In this document: positions 10,193 through 22,235 of the stretch, one piece after another | Numbering within the stretch: the first letter of the stretch is position 1 | How the letters are laid out: each line of letters starts with the position of its first letter | Source: Megaustenia siamemsis | Lineage: Eukaryota > Mollusca > Gastropoda > Stylommatophora > Ariophantidae | Direction of reading: 5' to 3' | Assembly: GCA_032433765.1 (NCBI GenBank) | Contig: JAVIAB010000139.1 | Coordinates: forward strand, 44,175,946 to 44,239,945 | DNA: 64,000 nt | Notes under the pieces: model-generated | Seen by the model: the letters and a program-made list of their open reading frames with translations, nothing else | Told to the model about the DNA's origin: nothing | The model's database searches: none | Translations under genes and position numbers: made by a program

Positions 10193-10737
10193 TGCTTTCA
10201 GATCATGAAACTTGCTTTTTCTGTTCTTTGTTTCTGATATTTTTATTTAGATTATTACACAGCTTCCCGTAACATTAAAAGAACAACAAATTGCAATGCT
10301 GTATTAACCACTGCGTCTGTTGCCTATATATTCTTATACATTTTATTTTTCTTCTTAGTTCTACACGTATGTATACATTTGTTTTATATTATATACAGCT
10401 TTATTCACAAAGTAAACGATTTATCTAGTAGTGATGCTACTCTAGCAAAGATCTTTAATTTCAAACCGCGGTCAGTGCTACGCAAACAATCCACTGTCCA
10501 CAGATCTTCAGCAAATACCAGCTGTAACAACAAAATCGAAGTAAAGTTGAGATGATGTATAGATTCCGGAGAGGTACGAAGAGACCGGGACTAGACTTGT
10601 GAATTAGTTGATCGTTTCACACTGCGGATCTTGCTGGAGAGGTGATCTTACAATTTATGTACTGTCGTTTTGCGTGTCATGAGGATCATCCGACGAATAA
10701 CTAAAGTAAGGTTTATCTGACTCTTTGTTAGGCATGC
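10193..10737. other. AT-rich spacer, nothing recognised
   Basis: No repeat, coding or RNA signal seen. Confidence 0.4.
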
Positions 10738-10990
10738 AAGGAACATGGTGCTAGCGACAAATCTTTCCATGAGCACCACATGTGTTCCAGTATCACATCA
10801 GGCCATCCTTACTCAAACACCTCTCCACCCTCCCAAAAAAAAAACAACCTCTGGAACCGATTTTTAGAGAATGGGTGAACAGTGGAGCCTTGCCGGTCTA
10901 AGAAAAATGTCTCATTTCTGGGATATTGAACCCAATCACTTCTGACCAGTAAGGGAGCACCCTGAACATTGAGCCAGTGAAGCTCAAAAA
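10738..10990 (-). mobile_element. Old, diverged SINE-1 relative
   Basis: Aligns by order of short blocks with SINE-1: GGAACATGGTGCTAGCGAC, an A-run, GAATGGGTGAACAGTGGAGCC, a B-box-like GGGTTCAATATCC on the minus strand and a head near GAGCTTCACTGGCTCA. Divergence is high, so it is an ancient copy or a sister family. Confidence 0.5.
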
Positions 10991-12599
10991 TTGAATTTAA
11001 AACTCAGTCAAAGAAAACATTGATTACGTCATCAAGCATCGTCCTCAAATTTCCACGATACATTTCATCGGCTACTCGACGTCAGCGTCTGCTGTCTCCA
11101 ACCTTCTCCATTCTGTTTCTCTTATACGTCCCACCCCTCACGCTCTCTCCACACAAACAATAAATAAATAAAGTAAACAATAATTAACTTTACTGATTAA
11201 AGAAAAAAAGATATCTTTGATGAGGGCACCTTCGTGTGTTCATGAGACGTTATCTTATTCACAACCTAGCTAGATATGTGAATCTTGCACATTAATCAAT
11301 CACAGATTCAGAAAACGTATTTCTCTTTCATGAACATAAACAATAAACAGATCCGTGTGTTGCATTAAACAACATCATCATATCAACGTCAACAACGTCT
11401 ATTCAGATATCGTTGTAGAGAATGTCTTTAAGACTGTTTCCCTATTGTTTCTGTCATTTACTTGTTTATTCACGTATTTTTCTTGTCCTATTTAAACAGC
11501 GAAATATTGTGCAGGTAATGATATGCCTTATTTATTTGTAATTGATATAATTAAACAGAAAGATAACATCAATGAAAGGACAGGCCTCGACTTTGAAGAG
11601 TCTCAAAGATTGAAGATAGAATGCAATGGAGATGGTTGACGAAGTCTGTTAGTGGTGTTGCAACGACTTCTGCGGGTTGGGGATAAAAGAAGATAAAGAG
11701 GAATATGAAGCAGACGAAGAAAAAGCAGAAAAGAAGGAGAAAAAGCAGAAGAAGAATTAAACCGGAGATTTCGATGGATAGATTGAATATTCTTCCTTAC
11801 TGAGTGTAGCTACCCTAATTATGCGTGTAGTTACATCCCGTGGCATATTTCTTAGAGAAGTGTATAAATAATTCGCCCTACTCTACCTCAGCGGTAGACG
11901 GTGGGTTCGAAACATGAGGAGGCCAGGACCTGATGAGTGGTCGCATTACGTTTATATAAAATACATAGACTACTAGAACACACTTACATGAGCATGTTAC
12001 TTGTACAGGAAATTTACTCGTCGATCATTTTTCTTAGCAACAAAATAGACTTCCCTTAGTTATCCCGCCAGACAGCCATTTGTATTGATTGTATCACTTA
12101 GACTGAAACGTTCTTGTTGCAATATAATTCTTCTTTCTACCTCATTTCGACGTGAAGACAGAATATCCAGTTTAAATCAGAATAACATCATTTGGAATCA
12201 TCTGTTACATCTAATCTATAGTTCGTTCCAGCAACTCACACGCTTTATGTTTCCATACGGCGAACTTCTAGGCTGACCTTTAGCCTAATAATTTGCAACA
12301 AAATAATGCACTAATTTACGCTATGTAAAATAGTCCCTTCATTTATTGCTCTAAATTATCACTATTATAATGACATAATAGTATCTTAGTTATTTGTATT
12401 TTAAGTTATGAAAACACATTGTTTTGCTGCATTTCTTACAACTTTGTTTATGTTTTTTTTTTAAATAAAAACATAACGCAGTGATCTAATGGAGCGTTTT
12501 GCATTGTTTTCCTCCGGTCCTGCCTAAACTTGTATACGATACTATAAAAAAAATAATAAGTCAGCAATTTCATTAGTTTAAATCACTGTTGCCATAGCA
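10991..12599. other. AT-rich spacer, nothing firm
   Basis: Purine-rich stretch 11600-11770. A possible degenerate tRNA-like head near 11880-11915 (CTCAGCGGTAGAC then GGTGGGTTCGAAAC). Otherwise nothing recognised. Confidence 0.35.
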
Positions 12600-13885
12600 A
12601 CGGGGTAGCAAGTTCTGAAATGACCTACCTACAGTTTTATATGATATTACTTAAAATCATCATGCGTAGATTGCGAAACAAAATCGGTCCAGAAATTAGC
12701 GATGAACAGTGTGGTTTTGTTGGAGGTAAAGAAACGAGCAATGCCATATATATCATCAGATCTTTAGTAGAAAGAGCAATAGAGGTGAAAACAGATCTAT
12801 ACCTATGTTTCATAGATTACACCAAGGCATTTGACAAAGTAAAGCACCAAGAAATAATCAAAATTTTAGAGAGCATAAACGTAGACTGCAAAGATCTAAG
12901 AATAATAAAGAACATGTACTGGCAACAAACAGCGGCCATAAGAATTGGGAATGGTTCAACAAATAAAACAGGGTGCTAGGCAAGGTTGTGTGCTGTCACC
13001 AGATTTGTTTAATAGTTATAGTGAGATTATTTTAAGATCCATAAGGGACATGCCTGAATAACAATTATAGGTCATAATATAAATAATCTAAGGTCCTATA
13101 GGTAGTCAGGTGATACAGTTTTAATCGCTAAGAGTGAAAATGAGTTACAAGAAATGTTGGACATTATAGTGAAAGAAAGCAAAAATAAAGGACTCAGCCT
13201 TAATAGCAAAAAGACAGAAGTAATGATAACAACAAAGAAAAAGACATCACCTCAGTGCAAAATAAAGACAAGCGGAACAATATTAAAACAGGTAAATGAA
13301 TTTAAATATTTGGGAACTTTGTTAACCTCAGACGGAAGATGTACAAAAGAGGTGAGATGCAGAATGGCTCAGACAAAAGCAGATTCCCAAAAAATGAGGA
13401 AGATACAATGCAATCCATTTTTGACAATATAAACAAGAAAAAGAGTTCTTAAATATTATGTAGAGCCAATCTTAACATATGGATGTGAATCATGGGCAAT
13501 AGGACAACAGACAAGAAAATCACTGGAGTATGTAGAAATGTGGTTTTACAGAAGAATATTGAGAGTACCATGGACAGCTAAGAAGAGTAATGGAAAAGTT
13601 CTGAAAGAGGTCAAAGCAAAAAAAACAACTAATTTCCAATATTAGGAAGAAACAATAATCATTTTTTGGCCATGTAATGAGAAGAGAACAACTGGAATAT
13701 ATTATAACAACTGGGGAAATTGAGGGACGAAGAGATAGAGGGAAGAAAATAGAAATATTATCAGACAACTTAAGAGAATGGCTTGGCAGAAGGTCAAAAA
13801 CAGAAATTATCAATAACTGTCGAGATCAAAAGTTGTGGAGAGACATGATCACCTACGCCAGCAGGCCCGGTACTTGACGATGATG
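12600..13885 (+). pseudogene. LINE-B, longest copy, decayed RT domain
   Basis: 5'-truncated non-LTR element with RT. Frame 12620-12979 carries LRNKIGPEISDEQCGF..G and FIDYTKAFDKVKH, the RT block with the first catalytic aspartate. A frameshift follows, then GARQGCVLSPDLFN. The second catalytic block, expected as YADD, is destroyed: only SGDTVLIAKSENE remains after a stop. Next come KTEVMITTKKK, FKYLGTLLTSDGR, EPILTYGCESWA, MWFYRRILRVPWTAKKSN, GHVMRREQLEYIITTG, WLGRRSKTEIINNCRD and MITYASRPGT. It ends with GATGATGAT after CGGTACTT, the same end as at 22.2, 26.0 and 38.0 kb. Short GAT-type tails suit RTE-like clades; the clade was not tested. Confidence 0.85.
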
Positions 13886-15130
13886 ATAGTTTTCATATAC
13901 ATTACAAGGTCGATAGATGTCGCTGAACGGTTGAAGTGGGTTTGATTATCAGACATTGAGCCTTATCTATTAGTGACGTGTCAAGATACTTGAGCTATAT
14001 CACGGCTGACTAGATACGGTGACTTGTTGTACACAGACATCTAAATTTAACTCATGGAGCTGGAATGTGATTGTGTTAGGGGGTATTCTGATAAAATAGA
14101 GAAGTCGTAGCCTCCGTTGCCTCCTCGGAATATCCGCCGCTGCTGTACCTCAACATTTGGAGATGATGAGTGAGTGATCTTCTATAATGTCATTATATTT
14201 GTCAATTCAGTGAGCCGGGTGCCCATTCCTGTATCATCTTGATTGAATGGAGAAACCCAAGCTGTGTTTGAACCCTCCTCCAATTAATCGCTAAGCCATC
14301 GTGTTAGCACTACACAACGGACACTCTCTATTTTGCAAGAAAGGTGCTTATTTTCACACTTCTAGCCTACTGGAAAGGTTGCAAATGAAAACGAATCAAT
14401 GACGTTACAAGACACCTTCTTACTTTTTTATAATCATTATAAACATTATTTGATTTTAATTTGTTTCTTTTTTTTTTACTACATGTATACTCGCACTGCA
14501 ATCTTATTTTATTTCATATTTGACACATCCAGATTTGTTCAGTATTAATCAAACTGAGATGATGTGTATAGGACACCACTACTTTAATTACTTTTTCCGC
14601 CATTTTTCTTTGAACAAAACTTACCTGGTCGCTGGCAGTGAAGCAGTTAAGTCGAGACACTAACCACCACGCTACATACACTATGTTCCAATTTGTAATT
14701 CTCGATCAGTAAACTCGTTTTATGTGTATTTTTGTATGCAACATAGATGAATTATTGACTACTTTGAGATTATATTGTTCAACCTTCTATAGCATGTATA
14801 TATCTATGTCATACATAGATCCCTCAACAAACAAGACATCTTGTCAAATTCAACACACATAACACGAGTCTTCATGAAAAGCTTCTAACATCGATAATAA
14901 ATAAAACTATGCTCATATGGGAATCTCACAAGATATACGGCCTGATTAATGCTATATTACCGGAAACAACAGTCAAAGTTGGAACATTTAGAAGTAGACA
15001 GAAGAAAAACTGGAATGACTGGACTGTGAAAACATTCGAGCAAACAAAACCAGAAAAAAAAACCTGTAAACAAACGGGAGAATTAGAGAAAGGTGGTGAA
15101 TAAAATGTAATAGAGTAAGCTAGTGAAAGC
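13886..15130. other. AT-rich spacer with possible degenerate SINE pieces
   Basis: 14210-14320 (minus B-box-like near TTTGAACCCTCC) and 14575-14675 (TCGAGACACTAACCACCACG, an inverted A-box-like word) hint at very old SINEs. A poly-T run lies near 14466. Nothing firm. Confidence 0.3.
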
Positions 15131-16469
15131 ATGGGATCCAGGTAACTTAGTCGTTACCCATTATTTCATAGACAGTAGCAGTAATTATAGTAGGGATAGA
15201 GACACCCACCGAGGAATTATACTCGGACATAACAAGGACACCCACCAAGCTAAGATAGGATTGGTAGAATTATACTGAGAGTTTAGGTCCATGGAAATTT
15301 CCATGTAGATTTCCACAACAGCAGGTTGGGGAACTGACAATATAGCATGCGTTGACCCCATGACTTTGGCCGTCTGATAAATAAGTTGTCATCCAACTAC
15401 CAGGAAAGGTCATTGTCATGAGGTAATCATGAATTTAAATAGGGCATAGAGTTCCACGAAAACAAAGTGTTTTCGTCAACCCATGAGAATAGTTCAAGTT
15501 TCGATCACAGAATGGTGAGGGGTGACCAACTCAACTGATCAGAAGAGTGCAAATTGTCACTTTGCGACAGTTTCATTGGCTGCTGATTTTTAGGCGAAGA
15601 GTTGTAGCTGAATATTTAAACTTCAAAACAATAGGTTTGAGTTAGTCAGGGATAGACAGTCAGAGATTAGACACAGAAAGAGTAGTTAGAGATAGAGACA
15701 GTCAGGAATGAGAATTAGAACAGCTTTTAGATTAGACAATCATTATTAGGACAATTAGAACAAGAGTCAGGAATAGGAAGAGCTAGAAGTTTATACAGTT
15801 AGAACAGTCAGAACAGTTAGAAAAGTTAAGATTAGAAAGTTAAGCCAGTTAGTTAGGAAGTTCAAGACCTTCAAGTTGTAGTTTTAAGTCAGTTGAGAAA
15901 TCATTAAGTAAGTTGATAGAGAGTAGTAAAAGTAGCAATGAACATATAAACTTTAGTTGTGAAGTGTTTGAGAGTTTTCAAATGTGTTTCACATTCTGAT
16001 AAACGTAGGTAAGTGATAGAGAGATTGAATGCAAGATATGCACTTGTGGACTGATCATATCCACCGATTATTTGTCTCAGAGAAGTCCAGAATTAATTAA
16101 CATTAATTTAAGAAAAGTGCATCAACCATTAGTCGAATCATTGTGCCAAGAAATATCAATAAACTTGATTATGATTATATAATGAGAGAAAAAGAGTCTG
16201 TCATAATTAACGTGTGATCAATGTAAATGTGATGTGCTGTCAAAGAGAATACAAAGATAATATAAAGAATTAACATCACAACTCAATAACAAACTCATTA
16301 TGCTTGAGCCTCAAGGTACCTTGGGAAAGATGTATGAGGTAAGCAGGAGAACATTAAGTGTATCTGAGTCAGTTCAGACTGTTACTTCCATGGCTTGTCA
16401 GATCCACGCAACAGTACAACTGAGAAGATGATGATTGCTCTCAAGTAGACTTCACCTATAGAAAGGTGA
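15131..16469. other. Unclassified, with AGTTAGAACAG-like imperfect repeats
   Basis: 15650-15920 is purine-rich and made of loosely repeated words GTCAG(G/A)GATAGAC and AGTTAGAACAG. A two-copy GACACCCACC(G/A)AG lies near 15208 and 15238. No ORF or defined element ends found. A decayed LTR is possible but unsupported. Confidence 0.35.
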
Positions 16470-16625
16470 TCAATATCGAATGCACATCCTGCCGATAACA
16501 GGCCGTGCAATGTAGTTAGTGTGCGTGGTCTGGGTTCTCGTGTGAGGTTCACTGTATTTCGCGTCGAAGATCGGAGCACCTATGGGTGTGTCCGGGGAGC
16601 ATTAATGATGATCCGATCATAACAT
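16470..16625 (+). pseudogene. Possible LINE 3' remnant
   Basis: A short plus frame ends TVFRVEDRSTYGCVRGALMM then a stop, in the style of a LINE ORF2 end. The words GAGCACCTATGG and GTC/GTTCGG are echoed at 4736-4760. Very short, so uncertain. Confidence 0.3.
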
Positions 16626-17038
16626 AATATAACAATGGCTACAATATTATGTGGTCAAATAGTTACAGAGTGAGTTCGTCACATTTTGAGAACTTTGGCC
16701 ACTGTATACGCGTTAATCTCGACAATAAAAGCTCAGTTCTATTTTAATCATTCTACTTTAGTAACCTATTGAGTTGAAAGTGAAGCGTTCTGGACAGTTT
16801 GGCAGTTTGTAACGAACTTTTGTGATGTTTCAGAATTTCGCTAATACATCTGTTTGTTTGTTTGTTTTTTTTTAGGTCTGCATTTACCAACTATGATGCT
16901 TCATTTAAAGTGTTATTACTTGGTGAAGGATTGCAAGTAGCTATGTGTCTATGACATTTCTTTGTTTTCTTGATGAAACTTACAACTGATGTTACATCTA
17001 CTTCTCTAAGAGGCGAAAAACAACCTTAGATAAACATT

Positions 17039-17112
17039 ATACGTTTCAGCTTTATGCTTTCAAGATTTGATAATAATAACAACGTTTCGACCAATTAAGT
17101 CTTCATCTAATA
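17039..17112 (-). repeat. Two hairpin-GAAACG motifs (Penelope-like)
   Basis: On the minus strand, TTGAAAGCATAAAGCTGAAA then CGT (about 17041-17064) and TGAAGACTTAATTGGTCGAA then ACGTT (about 17091-17110). Each is a short stem-loop directly followed by GAAACGT. The same arrangement occurs at 24.57, 28.31, 34.27, 36.49 and 55.26 kb. Confidence 0.5.
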
Positions 17113-17199
17113 ACAGGACAAAGACAAGAACACAACAGATGATTGCAAAAAAAAATATATAAAATAAAGAATAAATACTCCAAAATACTTAAAATAAAT

Positions 17200-17447
17200 G
17201 TATCAACTGGGTCATCTAGTAGATTTCTCTAATATCTTCAATGTTGATTAAGATACTTAACAGAAATGTGTCAACTGGGTCATCTAGTAGATTTCTCTAA
17301 TATATTCAATGTTGATTAAGATACTTAACAGAAATGTATCGACTGGGTCATTTAGTAGATTTCTCTAATATCTTCAACGTTGATTAAGATACTTAACAGA
17401 AATGTATCGACTGGGTCATCTAGTAGATTTCTCTAATATCTTCATTG
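17200..17447. repeat. 68 bp tandem repeat, about 3.6 copies
   Basis: Unit contains CAACTGGGTCATCTAGTAGA, TTTCTCTAATAT, TTCAATGTTGATTAAGATAC and TTAACAGAAATGT. Copies differ by only a few bases. Confidence 0.95.
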
Positions 17448-17810
17448 CTTATTATGTCTCTTCTTGTCATATTCAGTGGTTCTCTGAGGCTTAATTTCTG
17501 CAGATATTATCATTGTTGCCTTTTGATGTTAATGTTCTTGCATGTCGCTTAAAGCATAATTTTGACAGGTAGACTGTGCTATGTGGTGCTTCTTGTGTAT
17601 CAATTAACAAACGTTTATTTTGTATTCTACATTTTTCCTTAAACAAAAACAGACAAATCTGTCATGTCTGTACGCCTTGTAGCTCCATGCAGGCCAACAT
17701 CTAAGCTCTTCGACTTTCTGCCGTTTTGGTTGTCCTTTCTTGTGTGTCCTTGGTAAGGCCCACACTAGTCGTATTTCATTTCATTGTTCTCCGACTTGAT
17801 GATGCCATTA

Positions 17811-17952
17811 GTTTCTCTCTCTCTCTCTCTCTCTCTCATTCTCTCTCTATCTCTCTGTCTCTCTCTCTCTGTCTCTGTCTTTCTCTCTGCCTTTCTCTCT
17901 CTCTCTCTCTATCTATCTCTCTCTGTCTCTCTACCTCTCTCGCTCTTTCTCA
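17811..17952. repeat. (CT)n microsatellite, imperfect
   Basis: About 140 bases of CT with scattered CTAT, CTGT and CTTT interruptions. Confidence 0.95.
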
Positions 17953-18299
17953 TTTTTTAATGAATTTTCATTGTTGTGGTTGCCTCTGAATCTCTGGTTG
18001 GTTCAGCCAACCTGAAATTATTGAGCAGGTAAGGATGAAGTGAAGGAACACAATGATCCTCTAGATTTAGGATTGTAGCAAAACGCTGATATCCATATCT
18101 GTTTTTATTAATGAAACAACAATAGTTGATCACCCCTTATCTCGGACAAGCAAAACGAGTTTTTTAAAAGTTATTTTCCGACAGTTAATGTTGATAACCC
18201 TAACATTTCATTTACCTAGTTGAACACAGCATATCATAAAAGCCATTAAGGTTGTGATAAAGTGATAGCATGAGAGAATAGTAATCGGAAATAGTGGCT

Positions 18300-18593
18300 A
18301 GAATGTTGTGAAACCACACTTTGAACGTACCGATTGCAGCTACGATCGTAAAATACAGAAACAACAAATAAAATTGTTTGTCCATCTTGAAGGAATACCA
18401 GGCGAATTCTTACCACACAAAGTATATATTAAACAAGGAGAAGAGCGAAGAGCAAGAGGCAGACCCAGAGTAAGATGGACTACATCAAAGAAATGCTATA
18501 ACAACATCAACTGACAATGGTGGAAGCCGACAGAAGGACAAGAACCAGAATTGTTTATCTTCCTCGACGCCAGAATAAGTACTAGAGGAAGTG
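18300..18593 (+). pseudogene. LINE-I 3' end
   Basis: A plus frame reads KLFVHLEGIPGEFLPHKVY, KQGEERRARGRPRVRWTT, then a stop, QWWKPTEGQEPELFIFLD. The R-x-R-G-R-P-R-x-R-W motif and the following WW are typical of a LINE ORF2 C-terminus. It is followed at once by a GAA-rich tail (18594-18670), which may be the expanded 3' tail. Confidence 0.5.
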
Positions 18594-18670
18594 AAGAAGA
18601 AGAAGAAGAAGAAGAAAGAAGAAGAAGATAAAAAGAAAAAAAGTAGAAGAAGAAAAAGTAGAAGAAGATT
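18594..18670. repeat. (GAA)n-rich purine tract
   Basis: Mostly GAA/GAAAAA units on the plus strand, ending near AGAAGAAGATT. Confidence 0.85.
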
Positions 18671-18994
18671 ATTGCAGCTTATGTTCTTACACATCGGTAA
18701 CACTATAGTTTGTTCTAGAAAGCATAAATCAAAAGTTACAATTTACCCAGTAACGAATCTTTCCACGATATATTCACAAACAAAAGATCATATTTTTGGC
18801 CACACATTAAATTTAATTAAATTGTTGTTTTTTTTTGTCTGCAATAACAAACAAAAAGCTTACATCATCTGGAAACTTAGACTTAATATATTAATGACGT
18901 ATATAAGAAACTATATTAGGCGACATGACATCACAGAAGTAATTTCCGACAGGATAATATGTTTTTGAAGACTACAAACGCAGACGATTAGAAA

Positions 18995-19063
18995 CGTGTG
19001 TGTATGTGCGCACATGAGTGCATGCGTTTGTGTGCGTCCGTGTGTGTGTGTCCGTGTGTGTGT
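18995..19063. repeat. (TG)n-rich tract
   Basis: Alternating purine-pyrimidine TG with CG and CA interruptions. Flanked by AT-rich sequence (18680-18990 and 19070-19480) in which nothing was recognised. Confidence 0.85.
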
Positions 19064-19486
19064 GTTTTCAACACGTCCTGTGTATAAATGAAGGTGGCAG
19101 TGTTTGTCACACATTCTGTCACTGCTATGATCAGTAATACACTTTAATAACATTTATGAACAGCTATCGGGAAGTTATCGGATTATGCCTATAACACAAT
19201 TACCGGCTTACCTTATTTGAATCTGGTCATATCCTCTTGGAAGTAGTTCTCTTTGTGAGGGAGCACAGCTATCTCATCGCTTCTTACAAGACTTAATGGC
19301 ACCATGCAGAACTTTTTCCTCAAGGCTGCCCAAAGCCGCTTGATATCGCGATATGACGTCATCCATGTTGTAAAGACATGGCATCCTTCAACTCTGATTT
19401 CATTAGAAAGTATCGCCACGTCACATGCTAGCTAAGCCACATTAATATGTAGGCTGTGGTAACCACCGATTTTTATTTCAAAAATT

Positions 19487-20127
19487 TGTGTTGCCCTAAG
19501 TGAGATGTTTTGTTGCCATGAGTGAGATGTTGTGTTGCCATGAGTGAGATGTTCTGTTGCCCTGAGTGAGATGTTGTGTTGCCCTGAGTGAGATGTTGTG
19601 TTGCCCTCAGTGAGATGTTGTGTTGCCCTGAGTGAGATGTTGTGTAGCACTGAGTGAGATGTTGTGTTGCCCTCAGTGAGATGTTGTGTTGCCCTCAGTG
19701 AGATGTGTGTGTTGCCCTGAGTGAGATGTTGTGTTGCCCTGAGTGAGATGTTGTGTTGCCCTGAGTGAGATGTTGTGTTGCCCAGAGTGAGATGTTGTGT
19801 TGCCCTGAGTGAGATGTTGTGTTGCCCTCAGTGAGATGTGTGTGTTGCCCTGAGTGAGATGTTGTATTGCCCTCATTGAGATGTTATGTTGCCCTCAGTG
19901 AGATATTGTGTTGCCCTAAGTGAGATGTTGTGTTGTCCTCAGTGAGATATTGTGTTGCCCTCAGTGAGATGTGTGTGTTGCCCTGAATGAGATGTTGTAT
20001 TGCCCTCATTGAGATGTTATGTTGCCCTCAGTGAGATATTGTGTTGCCCTAAGTGAGATGTTGTGTTGTCCTCAGTGAGATGTTGTGTTGCCCTCAGTGA
20101 GATGTTGTGTTACCCTCAGTGAGATGT
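19487..20127. repeat. 22 bp minisatellite, about 29 copies, with a 6-unit higher-order repeat
   Basis: Unit GTTGTGTTGCCCTGAGTGAG plus AT. At the right end a block of about six variants (GTGTGTG, TTGTATT, TTATGTT, GATATTGTG, CCCTAAG, TTGTCCTC types) occurs twice in the same order, starting near 19838 and 19972, spacing 134 bp. Confidence 0.95.
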
Positions 20128-20311
20128 TGAAATTTCAGAAAATCTGAGAAAATATTTTCTGACAAAGGAAACAAACACTGAATGACAATCCATGCGAAAC
20201 TGATGGTGACTAATTCTCGCTTAGATTAAAGCGCAGTAGAAGCTGTTCTGGCGAGAAGTACAGTTGTCGACAGTTGGTAAGTATCGTTTTCTCGACTGAT
20301 CATGCTCCATG

Positions 20312-20530
20312 CACAACTGGCAACTCTATAGCCCTTATATTCCCTTCTCATCACGTTCTCAGTATGAAAAACGCCACCCGTATCCCACATTAGTGAAAGC
20401 ACTGATGATGGTTTCAGATCTGACGCATAAACTCCGTAGCACTGGCGAAGACCTAGACACCAACCTTCTTAGTCGTCTTTCTATTATTTCCTTCCCTGAC
20501 CGTAATCTTGGCCCCCGGAAACCAGATAAG
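20312..20530 (+). repeat. Dispersed repeat H
   Basis: Matches 61383-61560 in order: CAACT..ATAG.(C/G)CTTATATTCCC, TCTCATCACGTT, CACCCGTATC, AGCACT.A.GATGGT, AAACTCCGTAGCACTGGCGA, AGACCT. Its 3' part (CTTAGTCGTCTTTC to GCCCCCGG) matches shorter copies at 50.07 and 53.99 kb. It has no visible coding frame. Confidence 0.6.
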
Positions 20531-20879
20531 CCTTTGATCACAGACTTGTGCGTCTAGTGGGAACGGCAGTGATTGCCGGGCATTCATTTTACTATATTAT
20601 ATTCACAAATGTGTTAATTAGAAGATCTACATTTTTTGTAAGTACAGACTTTTGTAGCACGTTGAAAAAGTTATCACTCTAATTAATTTTCTGCTATTTA
20701 AAAAAACACGTCTGTAAGCTTAATTTGTTTTAAAAAATTGGTCTTATCGCCAGTTCATTAAAATATCGTAAATGATTATAGATTATATTTTATAGCAGCA
20801 AAATATCATTTATAGAATAATATATAATTATTGTTTCCGGTTGTTTCCAACATGGAGGAATTATTTTTCTCCGGCTTGG
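20531..20879. other. AT-rich spacer
   Basis: Nothing recognised. The last bases before 20880 may already be LINE-E 5' sequence. Confidence 0.4.
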
Positions 20880-20958
20880 TATAGAACCGTTGATCAGAGG
20901 TTTAACAAGCCGCTATCGTAAAAACGATGTTGTTAATGAAACGTAGACCTGATACAGA

Positions 20959-21390
20959 ATGTGTAAATTAGCAGTAGATAGTAGTGATAGTTTTTTCGGC
21001 CCTAAAACAACAACAAAAATAGGATTCTGGAATGTGCGAACAATGGCCGCTCCGACGAAACATGCACAGGTCGCGAGCGAGATGGACAGATACGATCTAG
21101 ATATTTTAGGATTAAGCGAAATGCGCTGGCCTGGAACAGGTAGGAGATCTATTGATAATAAAATAGTAGTTTTTTCTGGAAGGGAAGATGGAAAACACCG
21201 TGAAGGAGTAGGCATAATGATGACAGACAAAGCTGCAAGAAGTTTATTAGAATGGGAACCGGTAAATAGCCGTCTGATACGAACACGATACAAAACAAAA
21301 CATGGAAGACTTTCAATTATTCAATGTTATGCGCCTACTAACGAAGCTGATGATGAAGTTAAGGATGATTTTTATAACCAACTGCAATAA
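20959..21390 (+). pseudogene. LINE-E endonuclease domain (truncated)
   Basis: 143 codons. KIGFWNVRTM (residues about 22-31) with the Asn of the APE N-terminal motif, LDILGLSEMRWPGTG (with the catalytic Glu of the SEMRW block), GVGIMMTDKAARSLLEW, SRLIRTRYKTKHGRLSIIQ and CYAPTN. The domain stops after DDFYNQLQ, well before the conserved GDFN and final SDH blocks, so the nuclease is incomplete. In a complete element this enzyme nicks target DNA to prime reverse transcription. The start Met is an assumption; earlier in-frame sequence is short. Confidence 0.8.
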
Positions 21391-21395
21391 AAACG

Positions 21396-22115
21396 ATGCA
21401 GGAAAACACAAATGAACTATCATCAATAGCCAGCAAAATTGGGCTTGAGGTCAATCATGAAAAGACTAAAGTCATGAAAAGTTTAATTCCAACAAGTGAC
21501 AAAATATACATGGAAAACAAACCAGTAGAAGAGATCGATCACTTCATCTATCTTGGAAGTCACATTGATCGAGAAGGGGATACGAGCAAAGAAATTAGAA
21601 TCAGACTGGCTAAAGCAGCAATGTCTTTCAGAAGCCTTGAAAAGTTGTGGAAATCAAAACTCATTAGCACAAACACAAAACTTAGGCTATTCAAATCAAA
21701 TGTACTATCAACCCTTACATATGCGTGTGAAAGCTGGAAAACAACAAGAGATATAGAAACAAAGTTGAACGCATTCGAAAATAAATGTCTAAGGAAAATA
21801 CTTGGTATAGAATGGAACGAATTCAAAACAAACGAGGAAATTAGAGAAATCGCCAATCAACCACTAATATCTTCAGTAATAAAGAAAAGACGATGGTCAT
21901 ACGTTGGACATGTGATGAGAAGAGATAATAATCGAATAGCAAAGCAAGCCCTCATATGGGAAACAACAGGTAAAAGAAAAAGAGGAAGACCCAGGGAGAC
22001 ACTGAGAAGAACATTGATGAGAGAGGCAAGAGCAGCAGGAATCGGCTCCCTCAATGAGATAGAACTGCTTGCACAGAACAGAGACAGATGGCGAGATTTG
22101 ATAAAATATCTTTAA
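21396..22115 (+). pseudogene. LINE-E RT C-terminal region
   Basis: 239 codons, uninterrupted. Starts just after where the catalytic YADD block should be: SKIGLEVNHEKTKVM, then HFIYLGSHIDREGD, LWKSKLISTNTKLRLFKSNV, LTYACESWKTT, CLRKILGIEWNEF, GHVMRRDNNRIAKQALIWE, GKRKRGRPRETLRRT and RDRWRDLIKYL, ending in TAA. This order (K-T-K, F-x-Y-L-G, Y-A/G-C-E-S-W, G-H-V, R-G-R-P, R-D-R-W) is the standard tail of invertebrate LINE ORF2 proteins. Without the catalytic palm it cannot polymerise. A related but decayed tail occurs at 49.0-49.45 kb. Confidence 0.85.
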
Positions 22116-22235
22116 AAGAAAACTGCTAGAACAAAAATTCATATAGGAGAAGGTGTATCTTGGTCTACGCCCTATGGGCCGGTTACGGCTCGAAAGGTCA
22201 ATAGATAGATAGATATAATTATTATATTACTATAT

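Larger units (their letters stand above)
20880..22217 (+). mobile_element. LINE-E, internally deleted copy
   Basis: One element with an APE-type endonuclease start (20959-21390), then directly the region after the RT active site (21396-22115), a short 3' UTR (22116-22198) and an ATAG/GATA-like tail (about 22199-22217). The whole RT palm, including the YADD block, is missing. The join is at about 21385-21396, where CTGCA-like and GCA words on the two sides could be microhomology. Both halves keep long open frames, so the deletion derivative is young compared with the other LINEs here. Confidence 0.8.

Noticed and set aside
15131..16469. A solo LTR or LTR retrotransposon
   Set aside because: No matching second LTR, primer-binding site, gag or pol words were found; only composition hints.
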